Assembly: GCA_034509425.1 (NCBI GenBank)
Contig: JAVTVJ010000068.1
Span: forward strand, 5,022,001-5,086,000
DNA length: 64,000 nt
Source of the DNA: Eopsaltria australis
Taxonomy: Eukaryota > Chordata > Aves > Passeriformes > Petroicidae
Direction: 5' to 3'
Part shown: positions 1 through 14,099 of the stretch, piece by piece
Numbering within the stretch: position 1 is the first letter of the stretch
Layout of the letters: each line of letters starts with the position of its first letter
Position numbers and translations under genes: made by a program
The notes under the pieces: generated by a model
What the model was told of the DNA's origin: nothing
The model's input: only the letters and a program-made list of their open reading frames with translations
The model's database searches: none

Positions 1-189
1 ATATAGGAGGAACACTGACAATTATAGCTGCAAGTAGAGTTTTTAGAAATGAATACATCCTTAGATGCCTGAGATAAGTGGAGACTGTCTAGGTGGACAA
101 TATGATGACACTGGAACATGGATTGTTTTTTAGGATGAGCAGAGCTCATCACACAGCCAGGCTTGAGAGGAAGACAGGTTCATATGAGC

Positions 190-340
190 AGTCAAAGCAT
201 GAGAAGCATTTGGACAATGCTCTCAGGAAAATTCTCTGATTCTTGGGGTGTCATGTGCAGGGCCAGGAGTTGGACTTTGGTGATTCTTGTGGGTCCCTTC
301 CAACTCAGGACATTCTATGATTCTATACCTATATACATAT
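190..340 (+). mobile_element. CR1 LINE 3' fragment
   Basis: Resembles the 3' end of avian CR1: GCATTTGGACAATGCTCTCAG, then a region like tcttggggtgtcatgtgcag, ccaggagttggact, tgggtcccttccaactcagg, ending in attctatgattctat, the CR1 tail octamer. Only about 150 bp remains, 5'-truncated as usual for CR1. The 5' boundary is uncertain. Same subfamily as the copy at 5130-5373. Confidence 0.85.
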
Positions 341-2380
341 GTACACATTAGTATGTATAAATTGATGGTGGTTTTTAGGTTAGCCAGGTATACAGGAAGG
401 TGTGTGCTGATGCAGTTTCTCTAAAAGCATAGCTGAAATGTGTGAAATCTCCTAGGCTTCTCCTTCTCTTGCAGTGTGCTGTGTTACCAGAGGCCTTGAG
501 CCTTAAAGGATACATTTTAATGATTTGGAAGTTTGGTGCCAGTTGTTCTTACATGTCCAACATCTCCTGCCTAATGCAATTTTTTTCTTATTTTTATTTT
601 AGAAATGTGTCTGGTTTTGGTTTTTCGTAATAGTATGAGGCATTTTTAGACCTTCTTCTTTTGAGATAAACACCACTCAATTCCCATATTAAAAACAAAC
701 AAAAGGAAATATTAGTTAGAATTATTTGGCATTTCAGTGCATTGAAGAATAATGAAGAATAACCTTTTGAATAGGTTTAATAATTCCAGGCAATTTCTTC
801 TTAGCCTAATATTTAATTTTGTCTTGTTTGAGCCTTCTGTAATACTCCGGCATTGTGTTCTGATAAGTTGTTTGTCTGCCTCAGAATACATGAAAGAAAT
901 ATTTGCTGACCCTTTAAAAAAAGATACAGTTTACTCATTAGAAAATATAGGGAATATGCATATGTAGCAGAATTATTACATTTCTTTTAAGTATCTCAGC
1001 CTTTTTCATGTCTTTTATTACTAGAACCCCTATGGACAAAGCAAATGTAGATGCATTCAAGCACCCCTCTCTTTTGCAAAGGTCTCCCTGCCTTCTTAGA
1101 ATATTTGATGGAAGATGAGCTGTGTCTATTGTGGCAGTGCTCTGGTCTTTCAGCCTATTCCTCTACATTTTCTGTAACCCTAAAAAGTGGTTTCATCATC
1201 TAGGATGCCAGGTAGTTCAGATAATGCATATTTCTAGAACTGTGCACTGATTACTAGTTCCTCCTGGTCTTTTCTCACAAATTTTATGTACAGGCACCAG
1301 GAACCTGGTCATGCTGCTTTCATAGTGTGAATGAGAACTTCATACTCATAGAAAATTTGGGTTTTCTCTAATATTGTCATAAAAGCAGAGTTCTGAATCT
1401 CCCTGGTGGATGTTAGAATCCCTTTTCCAACTCTCGTGTCTGCTGATGTTCTTAACACCTTTGCAGTTTAAATCTGCTAACCATTTTTATGTTGTTGAGT
1501 TCCCCTTTAGTGTCAAAATTAAAAGGTAAGTGTACTTACTTGTAAAAGTTGCGGGTTTTTTCAGTTTTTTTAATGTACTTTCTTTAGTACAAGTACTCTT
1601 AAGGTTCCTTAGCTCCTCAGCATGTGTTAAGTCAAGTACTTGGACTGAAGAATGCAGTCATTGCAATTTGTCTTTGACTTTTATGGTATTATCTTTTGTA
1701 CTGAAATGGGTACAGCTCTTTTTTGTTTTACTTTGGATTTGACTGATTTGACAGTAGTTCCTGTTTCATTGATCGAAGAAATTAAATGATGAGTACATGA
1801 AATACCTGAGTTCTCAAAATGAGACCATATTGCTGCCTGTGTTTTTTCCCATCAGTGCTACAGTCTTTCGTATGGTGGAGGTAGTATGAATTGATTTCAG
1901 ATTTTGGCTGCTGAGCTGAAGAACAGACTAACACTGCCTGGTATTTGAACCCTAGAATACCAGCTGTGCTGATCTGTAATTTTCTGGGTTTTGGTGTTTG
2001 TATTTCACCAAAATTTCTGTGATACTATGAGTTAAGGAGAGGTATTTTTGTCTTGACAGAGGTAATATCACTATTATTATATAGGTACGATATTGGTATT
2101 CAACATTTTAATGATTTATCTGAAGGTAAATGTAAAAGTACTGTTAAAAGTTAAGGAAAACAGATTGTGGTGGTAAGCATTTAGTATTACATGCCAAGTG
2201 ACTCCATTTAGGGAAAGCGTATTTTAAATATTTGTATTTTTTTCATATGCAATGGACTTTCAAAATTAGAAACTTTCAGCAAAATTTTAATGATGTAAGA
2301 AGCATTTTCAGCATTTGGTTTTATAATTTCAGAGTAAAGCTTAGATCTGAGTAATGCATAGGCTTTTTCCAGTCTAATTC

Positions 2381-3127
2381 CTACTGCTGGGGAAGACTAA
2401 CCCCATGCACCAGCACAGGCTGGGGCTTGACCTGCAGCAAAGCAGCTCTGTGGAGAAGAACCTGGGTGGGGGTCCTGGTGGACAACGAGCTGTCCATGAG
2501 CCAGCAGTGCCCTGGGGGCAAGGAGGCCAATGGGATCCTGGGGTGCATGAGGGAGAGCATTGCCAGCAGGTCAGGGAGGTGACCCTGACCCTCCACTCAG
2601 CCCCAGTGAGGCCACATCTGGACTGCTGTGTCCTATACTGGGTTCCTCAGGATAAGGGAGACATGGAGATCCTGGAGCAGGTCCAGTGGAGGTCAACGAA
2701 GATGATTAAGGGATTGGAAAATATTTCTCTTAGGAGGAAAGGCTGAGGGAGCTGAGCCTGTTCAGACTTGAGAAGAGACAAATGAGAAGGGGCCTCATCA
2801 ATGCCTGCCAGTGTCTGCAGGGAGGTTTCAGAGGATGGGCCCAGGCTCTTCTCCATAATGCTGAGCAATATGAAAAGAGGCAACAGCCAGAAACTGGTGC
2901 ACAGGAAATTCCACCTGAATATGAGGAAGATCTCTTTACTATGTGTGACCAAACACAGGAACTGGTTGCCCAGAGAGGTTGTGGAGTCCCTCTCGCTGGA
3001 GGTGTTCAAGAATCATCTGGGCGCAATCCTATTCTGTGTTCTAGGATGACCCTGCTTGAGCAGGGAGGTTGGGCCAGTGACCCACTGTGGTCCCTTCCAA
3101 CCTGACCCACTTCTGTGGTTCTGTGAT
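2381..3127 (+). mobile_element. CR1 LINE 3' fragment, about 750 bp
   Basis: Sense-strand CR1. Recognisable consensus pieces in order are ccccagtgaggccacatctgg, a degenerate 'ggctgagggagctgagcctgttcag' segment around 2742-2766, ggcctcatcaatgcctgcca, ggttgcccagagaggttgtgg, gaccctgcttgagcagggag, gtcccttccaacctgaccc and a terminal ttctgtggttctgtga. It covers the end of the reverse-transcriptase ORF plus the 3' UTR, is GC-rich against the AT-rich intron, and has frame breaks, so it is inactive. The overlapping open frames of 70-120 codons on both strands in this interval are by-products of the element. Confidence 0.93.
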
Positions 3128-5129
3128 ATACACTAGAATGGTTGTTCTGTGTCATGATTTCAGCCAGCTCAGTATCTTAAAAGTGATTTTGTTAGAAGTA
3201 AACAACAGATTAACAATAGGTCCGGTATGATGTGATACTCCCCACAGTATTCACAGTGTCTAATTCGTACAGTGATACTGGAAAGTCATTATCATCAGAC
3301 TATTCTAGCACAGATTATGTCAGCAGTGTATTTTTTTAATTACCTTATCCTGTGCTTAAAGCCGTCTATCCTATAAGTCTTCTACTTGTCCCTGTGCACT
3401 GTTTAAAGTACTGACTGATCTTTCTGCATGTTGTGTATTCTGTCCTTATGCATTTTTTAATATACCATCAATTTACATATAACTATCCTTTACCTCAAAC
3501 CAGGTAAAAATACAGTGCCAAATCATATAGATTAATGTCTAAGATCTGATATATTACTATCACTGTCTCTTTGTTGCCTCTATTTGGTTACATCTTCAAA
3601 TTTTTTGCTGATTTTTTCTTCATTTTTCTATGTAATTAAAAGCAGTATGCTAATTTTCTCAATTAATCAAATTTGGTTTGGCTTTGTGGCAAGATTTTTA
3701 GTTGTAATTGTTGCCAGGGTAAAATCTCTGTGCAGCATACTGTTTTCTTTTAGTAATGGCAGCTTACCTATGGAAGATTATTCCATTAATGCCATTGTTC
3801 CTCAGGCTAAAGCATCATATCACTGATGGCTTTTTGTGCCAAAACTTGTGTGAAACACACACAGTGAGCATGAGAGTTTATGGGCCTTCTGAATAAATAC
3901 CGTTTCCCAGTAGTAAACGTTTGCAGTAGTCAAAGTTATGGTCTGTCCTAAGCATTATGTGTGGAAAACAGAGCTGTTAGGCAAGTGGTAGTGCTGAAAG
4001 TCATAATAACTCTTTAATAACCACTTGCTTCAACTTCACTGTGAGGCAGTGAATAACCTTTTCAATTCCTTACAGAATTCTGGTGTGAAATGTTAGGTGT
4101 AGAGTATTTGTCTCATGGACTTCCAAACTCTACTTCATGACATTCCCTTGAGTGCAGCAGTGAGAGGCAAGCTTGATTAGTGCTGATTCTCTTCAGTTAT
4201 TGCTTTCCTATACATATAAGAGACGTGAAATGAACATTTATAACTGCTTGCTATGCAGGGTAGATGTGACTGTGGTCTTGACAGTTTATAAAGCTTTCAT
4301 TTTTCATTGATGCATTGTGACATTTGTCTTTACCTGAACCTGAGCCTCTTCCGTAGTCCTCTCAGTCCCCTGTGGCAGGGGAAAACAGACAAATAGCATT
4401 ATATTAATGTGTTTTAAATATTATTGATGTCAATGAAGTCCTGATTTACATTCAAGTAAGTGGAAGATTCATATGTGTACTGTCAGTGCTCCAAAGATCA
4501 GGGAGGTGTGCAGAATGGAGCATAGAAACTGAAGTTTCTGAGTTCCAACAGCTTGAGCAGACCACTACTAATTCAGTCTCCCCTCTCACCCCCAAGGTGG
4601 GCTGTAATATTCTCTGTATCACAGTATTGCTGCCTTTTATTTCTTTTCCTCAAAATCTTATTCCCAAGTCTCTCTCTTTCTTCAGTTATTTTAAAGGAGT
4701 TTTTTCATAATACGTTTCTTAATAAAAACCATTAAAGCCCTGATTTTGAGGAAACTATCAGATTCTAAAATTACTTACCCACACTACTGGAAGTAAAAAT
4801 TAGATCTCTGTTTGGTGTTGTCCTAATTTCCTCAAAGTCTGAGTCGTGGGATTAACTGAAGTAAACATTTGAGTTCACACTTGTAAGGCTATGTAGGATG
4901 AGGGGATGAAGTAAGGTAGGCTCAGTTATTTTTTTCATTGCTTATATTGTTTTCTGTCTGTTACTTCTGCTATACATTGCTAAGATACGCTCTGTTTCAG
5001 GGTTTTATTTAATGTGATCTTATATAAACCATTGCTATCAGTCATATACAATGATTTCTTTAAGAGGACCTGGCCAGGGTTCAACAAAGTGAGCATGAAT
5101 ACATTTTTAAATCATTAAACTACCAGTGG

Positions 5130-5373
5130 AAAGGGTAAGGGAGGTTTAGGTTGGATATTAGGAAAAGGTTCTTCACCCAGAGGGTGATTGGGCACTGGAA
5201 CAGGCTCCCCAGGGAAATGGTCATGGCACCAAGCCTGACAGTTCCAGAGGCATTTGGACAATGCTCTCAGGAACATGGTGTGACTCTTGGGGTCTCCTGT
5301 GCGTGGCTAGGAGTTGGACTCGAGGATCCTTGTGGGTCCTTTCCAGCTAAGGATATTCTGTGATTCCATGAAA
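5130..5373 (+). mobile_element. CR1 LINE 3' fragment
   Basis: Typical avian CR1 terminal region: ggttggatattaggaaaagg, ttcttcacccagagggtgat, tgggcactggaacaggctcc, catttggacaatgctctcag, and a tail gatattctgtgattcc. About 240 bp, sense strand, 5'-truncated. It appears relatively little decayed compared with the other CR1 pieces here. Confidence 0.93.
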
Positions 5374-8330
5374 GGTAATGCTTTTTGTTATTAACATTAG
5401 TCACTTTGTAGCCATATCAATGGAATGATGCTGCTTTGATGCCAGCAGTTGTTCTGTGTTGTTTCCCTTTGAGTCTTCTATGATAATCCAGACTGGTGTT
5501 TGAAAGTTCCCTTGTAGGATACTCCATTCCCTTACCTCCTCCTTTGTGCTTGTCATATTATGAACCCTGCTCACATGTGGATGGTATTCAGTACTAAAAA
5601 TTCTCATTCCACCCCTCCTTTGTTCCCAACTGCTAATATTTAGAAATGGAAGGTGCAGGGCAAAGATAAGAGACAGAGTGGAGAAATTTACTTGCTGAGG
5701 AAAGGGATACTAAATTTTTATTTTTTTTCCAGATGTATTCAGTTTAAAGCAATACAGTGTGAGGGTGTTTGCTCTCCACAAACCAGGATGGCTTAAGTTA
5801 GCTTGTCCATTATAAAATTTCATGCAGCACAAAGCTGAGGTGCAGAGACACTTGATGCTGTAGAAGAGCTTCAAGAAGGGTGAGGGAGACAAACAGGGGA
5901 TCACCCTTGTACTTCAGTAATGCAGGTAGCTGAAGGAAGCATAGAGGCCTGAGTTAAAAATAGCAAGAGTGATTCATCTTGCTTTGGAAGGATATGTAAA
6001 ATGTATTACTGATGGTTTTCAATTTAAATTAAGTCAAAGATAAGGAATTCGTTGCAGTCACAGTATCTCAGACCAGTATTTCTTTTAGTCAGAGAGTTTC
6101 TTTCAGTTGGTCACACTAATGGCTCTGGATAAACCAGACATCTTTTACACTTTTTCTTTTTTTTCTTAAAGAAACTGTATGTATTTTTGATACTATTTTG
6201 CATAATATTTTATATGAATTCTTTCTGTGAGTACTGGTGTTGCTAAGTGAAAGGTTCCTGCTTATGCCAGAAATAACAGCTTTGCTTGGAATAGTGCCAG
6301 TAAATAAACAAGCCCCTTACTAGTTGCTGCAGACTCCATCTGCAAAGGGATTATATATCATTACACTTGTAATAATACAGGAATCATATTCAGACCTGCA
6401 GCAGTGTGTTCTGTGGCTGCCCTTAATGGCTTTTAATTCCAAACAGCTTGTAGTGCTGTATCTCATTTTAAGGTCCTTGTAAGTGAAATCCTATTTTTAA
6501 GTGTGGATGTGATGAGCACCAGGGCAAGACTATCCATACAAATTACTGTTTCTTGCAAAAAGTTGACAGTGTTATGCTGAAAATTAAAGTTTAGGAATAT
6601 TGCTACAGTATTTCTTGGAAGCAGTAGCAGAAGGAATTGAAATAGATGAGAATTAGAGACCTGATGTAGGGTCTAGGATCATTAGGAAAGTAGCGGTGCA
6701 AGCAAGGGAATTTATAGTTAATGCAAATTAATATATGGGAGAGGGAACAGCATATGGCTAATTATAGAACTACATCTGTAGTAGTATGAACTTGGTTGAG
6801 TATTAAATTACAATCTGGTCTTGTCATCAAATTGCAAATTACTATGTAGCATAATTGATGCAAAGAAAATTTTCTAAACTTTAGGCTCTTTGTTTTCCTG
6901 TGAGAGATTCTTGTGGAGTTTTTGAACTTTTCTAGGACACATGAGCAGCTCCAAGAGCAGTGGGTTAATCATTGATTTCTAGATACTGTGTATTTAAACA
7001 AAGGCCACTAAGATAGAGCACAACTCTGTGTTTCAGAAGATCATTCATGTAGATTATTTTATGTACCATCGTAAAAATGGGTCTGGATCATCTGGCTGGC
7101 TTTCAAAATTATTTGTAGCAACCAAGTTGATCTAAAATTTAAATACACTAAAGTGTATTGATTATACCATTCACATTATCTTATTTTCCTAAGTTTTTTG
7201 GTGAATTTAAACCAAACAAAAAAAAATAAACCAAAGTTTATTTTAACTCAAGAGTCCTGGAAAATGAGCATTTGACAGTGTAGGTAAAACATTGACAATA
7301 ACAGTGAAAACTTTCCTGTCATTTCACCTTTTCTGCAAACTACAGGCTCCTCTTGGTACTGTATTTTTTCATCAGTAAAGATTACAGTGTGTTTCTAAAT
7401 AGTAAGTTGTCCTGAATGTCCTGGCTAAAGCAATTTTTATTTTCTTGATTACTCACTTCTGTGTAATTCCTAACTGGTGGAATACCCTCCTAAAATATTA
7501 AAAACTTTCTATTCTTTTTGAATAAAAATTATTGGAATTTGTAGCTTCTTTTGAAGTATAGTGGTATTTACTTCTTATTCAAAGCCTGAATAACAATAAA
7601 TGGGGAAAAAAGGAAATTAGTTTCCTTTTATACCATTACAGCTGTTAAAATTTGTACAACTTTGTAAAATCTTGTGCAAAGGACCTAATAATTGCACTTG
7701 TCGTGTGTGATTTGATCACAGCTAAAAGCCTGAGTAAGAGACTAGACAAACCTGACATCAGAATATAGTGATCAAGAAGTTTTGGATACAGTGGGAAGGC
7801 AGGCTGAGCTCTTGAATAGAGGTCAGTTTTGTTAAGACTGCTTTGTGCTCTTTTTTCAACCAATAGCAGTTGTTAAATGTTTGCACAGAACTGGAGTCAT
7901 TCTTTATGATGTCTCTGCCTTATACACATATTACAATTCTGAAACTCTTCAAAACACGTACTTCTTTTTGCTGTGTGTAGCTGCACCTGCACCTGGACAA
8001 TAAAGCTTGATGAATCTGCTCCTTGCTTTTCTTCAAGAATAGTCCAATTGCACGCTAGCTTTTCTAAAGTATATCTATTTTAGCTGCTTCTGGTTTAAGT
8101 TAAAAACTAAAACATCATCTGGATTAATAAAGTATTTGCATTTTTACTATCCCTGATTCATTTTAGTTTAAATTGCTAAATTAGAGCAATCTTTGTGCAA
8201 ATTTCTTTTAAGCCCTAACACAGTAGAACATAATGAACATTATGAAAAATGACACACTTTATGCAATTTTATTTTCACTTTTTCAGATGTGTAGCAAAGT
8301 GAGGATTGGTTTCTGAACAGAACAGGTAAC

Positions 8331-8378
8331 TTTTTTTGGAAACAGATTTTTTTGGAAACAGATTTTTTTGGAAACATT
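8331..8378 (+). repeat. Three-copy 16-bp tandem repeat
   Basis: Three adjacent copies of tttttttggaaacaga, the last ending in att-type bases instead of aga. A young local expansion in intron 3; no function is implied. Confidence 0.9.
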
Positions 8379-10438
8379 GCTTTCCAATTTTATAGTTGCT
8401 TGCACTTTAAAAACTTTGATGAGGCATCTTCTGTTTCTTCCTCCATGTGAAGACTGATTTCTGTACAGTACTGGGTATAGAAGGATTGGTATAATAAAGT
8501 TCAGTGTCAGTCTTGCATAAAGGGAGAGTGAATATTTGCAAGTCTTGAAGTGAAATGATTGTACTCATGGATGTCCATTTCTTCATGGTTTCATTCACTT
8601 ACAACCTTGTACCCATGTGCATAAAGGGGTGCGTGTGTGGTCATGGGAGGTGTTTGATTTGGGCAGTATCTCCAGTGTGCAGGATGGAGGACAAGGGTAA
8701 GGAGCTTTCAAGTCCCCACTTAATCTCTGAAGTTCCTCTGTGTGATGATGACAAACTACATCTTACATCTTTTGTGTGTGTATTATGTTTAGATGTTATC
8801 TATTGTTATGGAATGGTCCATAACTTCGGTCATACTTTCTTCAACTTTCATGGGCCTATTTTCTGCTTTTTCTTGTTTGGAGTTTGTGTTTGAAAAGTAT
8901 GTTTATAATCTGTGTCCTTGATGGAATAACAGAAGATAGGCTCATATATCATAAGCTGCAACCTTGGTGGCCATCCTCCTGTTGGGGGATGCATGGTCTT
9001 TCTGTGAGGCAGCTGCGCTGCAGCTTTCTGGGCTTGGTGCAGTGTTTTACTCAATTTTGCTGTTGAAGCACCATCCCATGAACATTCTTGGTTATCAACA
9101 CTGTTTTTTCTAGAAACCTTGTTGTGCAGTTTCTTCTCATGCTCATGCATGGTTGTGCGTGCACTCTCTCAGTGCTTCCCCCAATATCCTATTCATACTT
9201 ACCCTGATCTGTTACACACTCCTGCAGCAGAAACTGTGTTCTCTGAAAGGGTGGTTGTTCTGTTTTCAGTTTTTGGCATAGAATTGTGCTGCCTTATTAA
9301 ACAGCTCTCCTAATCTTCAGTCCAGAAGAGAACTCCTTGTTCTCCTATAACATTGAGAACTTCTTCCTAAATGCATTTTATGAAGCATATTTTTCATGAA
9401 GTTCTAATAACAGAAGATTACCACAGATTCCAGTGTGCTGAAAATTACTTGCAATACAGTTTTCTTAGACGTAGCTTTGGCTGAACAGGATTATCATTGT
9501 TATCGATTTTCCTTTGGGTTGTAGATGGGCTTTAAAATAAAAAAGGTGGTTTGGAGAGGTAGGTGACATTTATAAATGTAATGATGCACTGAGATGTAGA
9601 AAGATGAAATTCTGTAGGAACTAAAAAACTTGACTGGTTATACCTACATCTTCTTTTGACAGTGTGCATCTTGACCAGGAGGCAAGCTATCTTCTTGAAA
9701 TCAATTAACATTTCCAACAGAGATGGAGTAATGCCATGTTTATGCACAGAAATATGTTGCAGGCAATGCCATCTGCAGAGCAGAGCTGACTAGCTGCTGC
9801 TTCTACAGGATCAAGTTTCTTGTGACTGTTTGTGTGAAAAACTCATCCGAGTGGTGCCTACCATTTTTTTTCCCTCAAAGCATCAGCCAGGAAAGAATGG
9901 TGTTAAGAAACATATACAAGATAGTATCTGATAGAATTGCACCCTGAGCTCTGAACCTGCTCTGATTTTCTAAGTCCTTCCTGCGTCCACTGCTATAAAT
10001 GTTGTTGCAGTGCTAAGGAACTATTTGGGGAGCAAAAGAGAATCAGTAGGAGCTTCCCCAGTGACTTTTAGAAAGGCTAAACGTGGGCCAAATAACATCC
10101 ATCCCACGGGCTCTAGCAGGTTTTTAAAAAGAAAGAAAGGGAGTGGCATTTCTCTTCAGAAATTCTGGGGTGTAGTGCCCCCTTCATCCACATTCCTCAG
10201 ATAACATAAAAGAGACTGCAGACCAAATGTCTAGGTGATGTCAGTATCAGAGTAGCAAATCAAGGGGGATCAGCCTGTCTGTAGTATTTCTTGGTTTGTG
10301 TTCATTAGGCTTCTCAATGAAATGGATTAATTTATTAATTAGTGTTTAATTTTTATATTGCTGAAGATGAGCTTCTGTTCCTCTACTGACATCCTTCCAA
10401 TTGCATGTGTGCACATGTATAGAGCTGTACACAAGTAT

Positions 10439-10456
10439 ACACACACACACACACAT
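10439..10456 (+). repeat. Short (AC)n microsatellite
   Basis: About eight to nine AC dinucleotides in intron 3, short and pure. Confidence 0.85.
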
Positions 10457-13400
10457 ATTTGTTTAGTTAATGAGTTACAGCAAAGTGGTCTCTTCTGGTC
10501 AGTTGTAGAAAATGCTACTAGCCCATTCCTTCTGTTGCTTCTCAGCAGATTTTTGTATGTGCTAGTTAGCACACTCTTATGCTGGTCCTTTTCATTTCAA
10601 TGGATATAAGGAGGACTGAACACTTGTGCCTCCGTATAAAATATGAATGGCAATAAATCTGTTGTTTTATCAAAGTATTTAGCAGGCATGTAGAAGGCTT
10701 CAGCAAAAATATGAATAAAAAATTTCACAGCTGAAGTCTTGTGATTATATTTTCTCAGCTCTCACTTGTCTCTTCATCTGAAGATCATGTTTCAGGAACT
10801 TTCTGAAAATTTATCCTTATTGCTAAAGTATCTTGTGTTTTTCCCCTAAATATGTTTGTGTGAAGGAAGACAATCTTTTACCACTTCTGAGCTATTAAAA
10901 GAAAAATGAAAATGAAAGGTCTGCTTAGTTTTATAGCTCTATATCTACAGTAAACAATAAGAACCAGAATTTTTCAGTGGGAGAGCATGCCCTTCCTGAA
11001 TGTATCTGGGTAGGAATCAATTATAAGGGCATAGTTTATTCTTGCAAAGAACAAGTATGTGGAAAGGCAGAAGTAAAGGAAAAATTAGGTACAGGGATCT
11101 CTTATCTACGGATTTGTTTGAGGTTTTTCTCTTGATTTTTTACTGGGATAGGTTAACAATTAACGTTCTTCAAGGCCACCTTTTTATTTTTTGAAGAGGT
11201 GATGATAGTTGACTATTCAAACACTACTACCTAAATGAAACTTGTGTAATGAGACTAAGTCTTTTTTTCCATGAGGATTTCAACTGCATTTAGAGTAACC
11301 AATTTATTAATTTACCAACTTTTTTATTTATTACTAGATATCCGGAGCTGTTGCTATATAATTTTATACTGCGATGTTGTAGTTTTAAAAAAAAAAAGAA
11401 TTCACACCCAGAATCATGTTATGATGAAACCAAGTCAGATTTAGCACATTCAAGCACAAATGCTAGTCAACAAACTGCGGTTAGAACTATTGTTTACTCT
11501 CTGTACCACCAGAAGGCTTGCTACTATATCAGTTTACAAAGGACAGAAGGCACCCTTCCTCTGAGGAAGCTTTGTTTTCCATATCTGCATCTAGTTTAGA
11601 CCAAGTACTGTAATGAAGCTTCAAGCTTACTTGTACAGGTTTAGCTTTTGGATTTTTGCAGTAATCTTAAATCAGATCTGAAGCAGGGGTCCTGTTACTA
11701 AACATTAGTGAGAAATTCTGCTAAGTAAAAGGTTTGAAACCTTTACTCCACAATAAATCATAAAGCTTTTCCAATTGTTACTTTTTCTTTCACCTCTGTT
11801 TAAATGAATCTTTGTAGTGCCTTGGAACTGAAAGAAATATGGCTCCAGGAGGTCAATATATGGCATACGTTCTAAATCTATAATTTTCTTATGAAAACCT
11901 CTCATGTTAAATATTTGACCTCTTACTCAAGGATCTGATCTGAAGCATTCTTCTGGAAGCTTAACATAAGGAGAAAAGCTGCTTCTAATGGGGCCTTATT
12001 TGCAAGTTATTTAAAGTTTTATTGATCTTAGGTAGTACCTTTAATTATACCAGAGAAAGGAAATGCAACGCTCATAGCAGGGATATTTATAGCTTCACGA
12101 GGATGCTCACCAGTGAACATACACTTTATTCTCTAATATGCAGGTGAAAGAAGAAAGATGAGCTTCAGAAATTCTGGTCTGGCTGCTAGCTATGCCAGAT
12201 TGCTTTGTGGGATGTGAGAATTGACGCTGCAGTTACGTTGGCAATGGAGATGTTCTTACTTCAGTAGCACAGTTTGGAATACTTTATTTGTGTTTCTAGC
12301 ATGTGAATTACAAATACAATCCAATGGACTGTGGTGATCTGAATGTAGCAATGCAAGTCAAAGAATAATGATCCAGAGACAGTAATACCCCTGGGGTTAC
12401 TAGTCCTGATAAGATTTGAAAATGTACCTTAAAAACATGTGCATACATTTAAGTTTGTGCATGCAAAAATAAAACATACAGACAGAAGGGCTGCAAAGTT
12501 AAGTAACTTGGGTGGAATTAATCTCACCCACTGTTTCAGTGCTTAGGTCTTGCATAACCAATCTCCCTCGTTTATGTAAGCTGAGAGAGTCCAAAATCCA
12601 AAAAGCAACTCTTTCCATCTGGAAATTATTAAAATCAGTAACCTTCTGGCCAAATCTTCTCTCCCTCCCCTGCTTTTGCTAACTATGGGGGAAGCCTTGA
12701 CAATTCACACTGAGTATCTAACTCTTAGCTGGCTAAAGCTAAATGAGATAGACTCTACCTTACGAAATATTTGACTTTTTATGTAGATTCATTGAGTCCT
12801 TTTAAACAGAGAATATAATTGCTCTCAGTTTAAATTTAGCTTTGGAGGTTGCTGTTTCTATTTTAGGCTTGGAGAAGGGCTTCAGTTTCTTTTGCATATG
12901 CCAGTATTTCTAATGAAAGAATGCTACCTTTTCCCCTCAAATATTGCCTTGCTTATATATACTGTGATAAGCTTACTTTTTTTTATCCCCCATAATTTTC
13001 TAGACTTCTCAAATACAAAATTCATCATGGAACACCATATGGATACCCACGCAGTTGTCACACAGCTGTCAGCTTCTAGTATTTGAGATGGCATAGCTAG
13101 TAACCTGTTGCCTTCATCCCCCGTGCATACCAGAACACTGTGGAATGAGACTCATCTGTGGTTTTAGTGGGTTTGCAGCTATTTCTGAATTCTCACCGTT
13201 CCTCTGCTTTCAGTTAAATTGGGTTCCACTAAAATTTTAATGTTCACAGATTCATTTATTTGTTATGCTGGTTTTAACACTAACTTCTGAGTCGAGGTGC
13301 CTTAGCCCACTTCTCTTTTCCAATCTGTTTCCAGGCTGCATTTGTCTGCCTTCTTTTCCCAGTTTCTTTAGCCTATGTATTCCCTGGCCCTCAGGTCTTC

Positions 13401-14099
13401 ACTCTGCACTTTTTTATCCTCTCTCCCCACATAGTGTTTCCAATGTTTGTGATAAGAAACTTGGTGAGATGAAGACACTTTTCCTTCCCCTTTTTCCAAG
13501 AGGACCATTGTGGCTTAGGCTTTCCCCCAGATGTGGAGAGCTTAGCATTACCAACTAATTAATGTGTTAAAACCAAAAATAACCTTTACCTTTGCTCTTG
13601 CTTTTGCTCCAGAACAGATCTGGAATGGCTGCTTGGTATCAAAATAGGCAATTGCCACCTCTGGTGGTTTAAAGCGACTGCAGAATAGAAAGGAGTTGTT
13701 GCTGCCATTAGCACATGAGAGGTGTTAAAGTTAGGGCAAACCTTGTCTGTACTTCTGCAGCATGGAAATGACAGTGGCTGCTGCTATGTTTAGGTGTTTT
13801 TCCTTCAGCACTGAGAGACAATTTTTTTTTAAAGATAGCATTAAGCCAAGTAAATGAAGTTTGAGAAATCCTGTTGTAGCTTGCACAAAACAAAAATTAA
13901 GTTGGTATGTCAAAAATTGTTAACATAGAATTAACAGTGGTACTTTTTGATGAATGGATAGATGAATACAAACATTTCAGGAAAGATGAGCTCAAAACAA
14001 AGAGGAGTAAAGTTCCCACTGTGGGAAAGAGTGTCTCAGATATATGGTGGTATTTTCCGGGATGGTGCGACGGCTCACTCTTAAGGGAAAAGTGGGTCA

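Noticed and set aside
1021..1060. Possible CDKL5 exon 3 (ccctatggacaaagcaaatg)
   Set aside because: Only superficial likeness to the glycine-loop coding sequence. The translation does not give GAYGVVLKCRHK and the splice sites do not fit.
2381..3105. Several overlapping frames of 70-120 codons on both strands
   Set aside because: All fall inside a decayed CR1 LINE 3' end.
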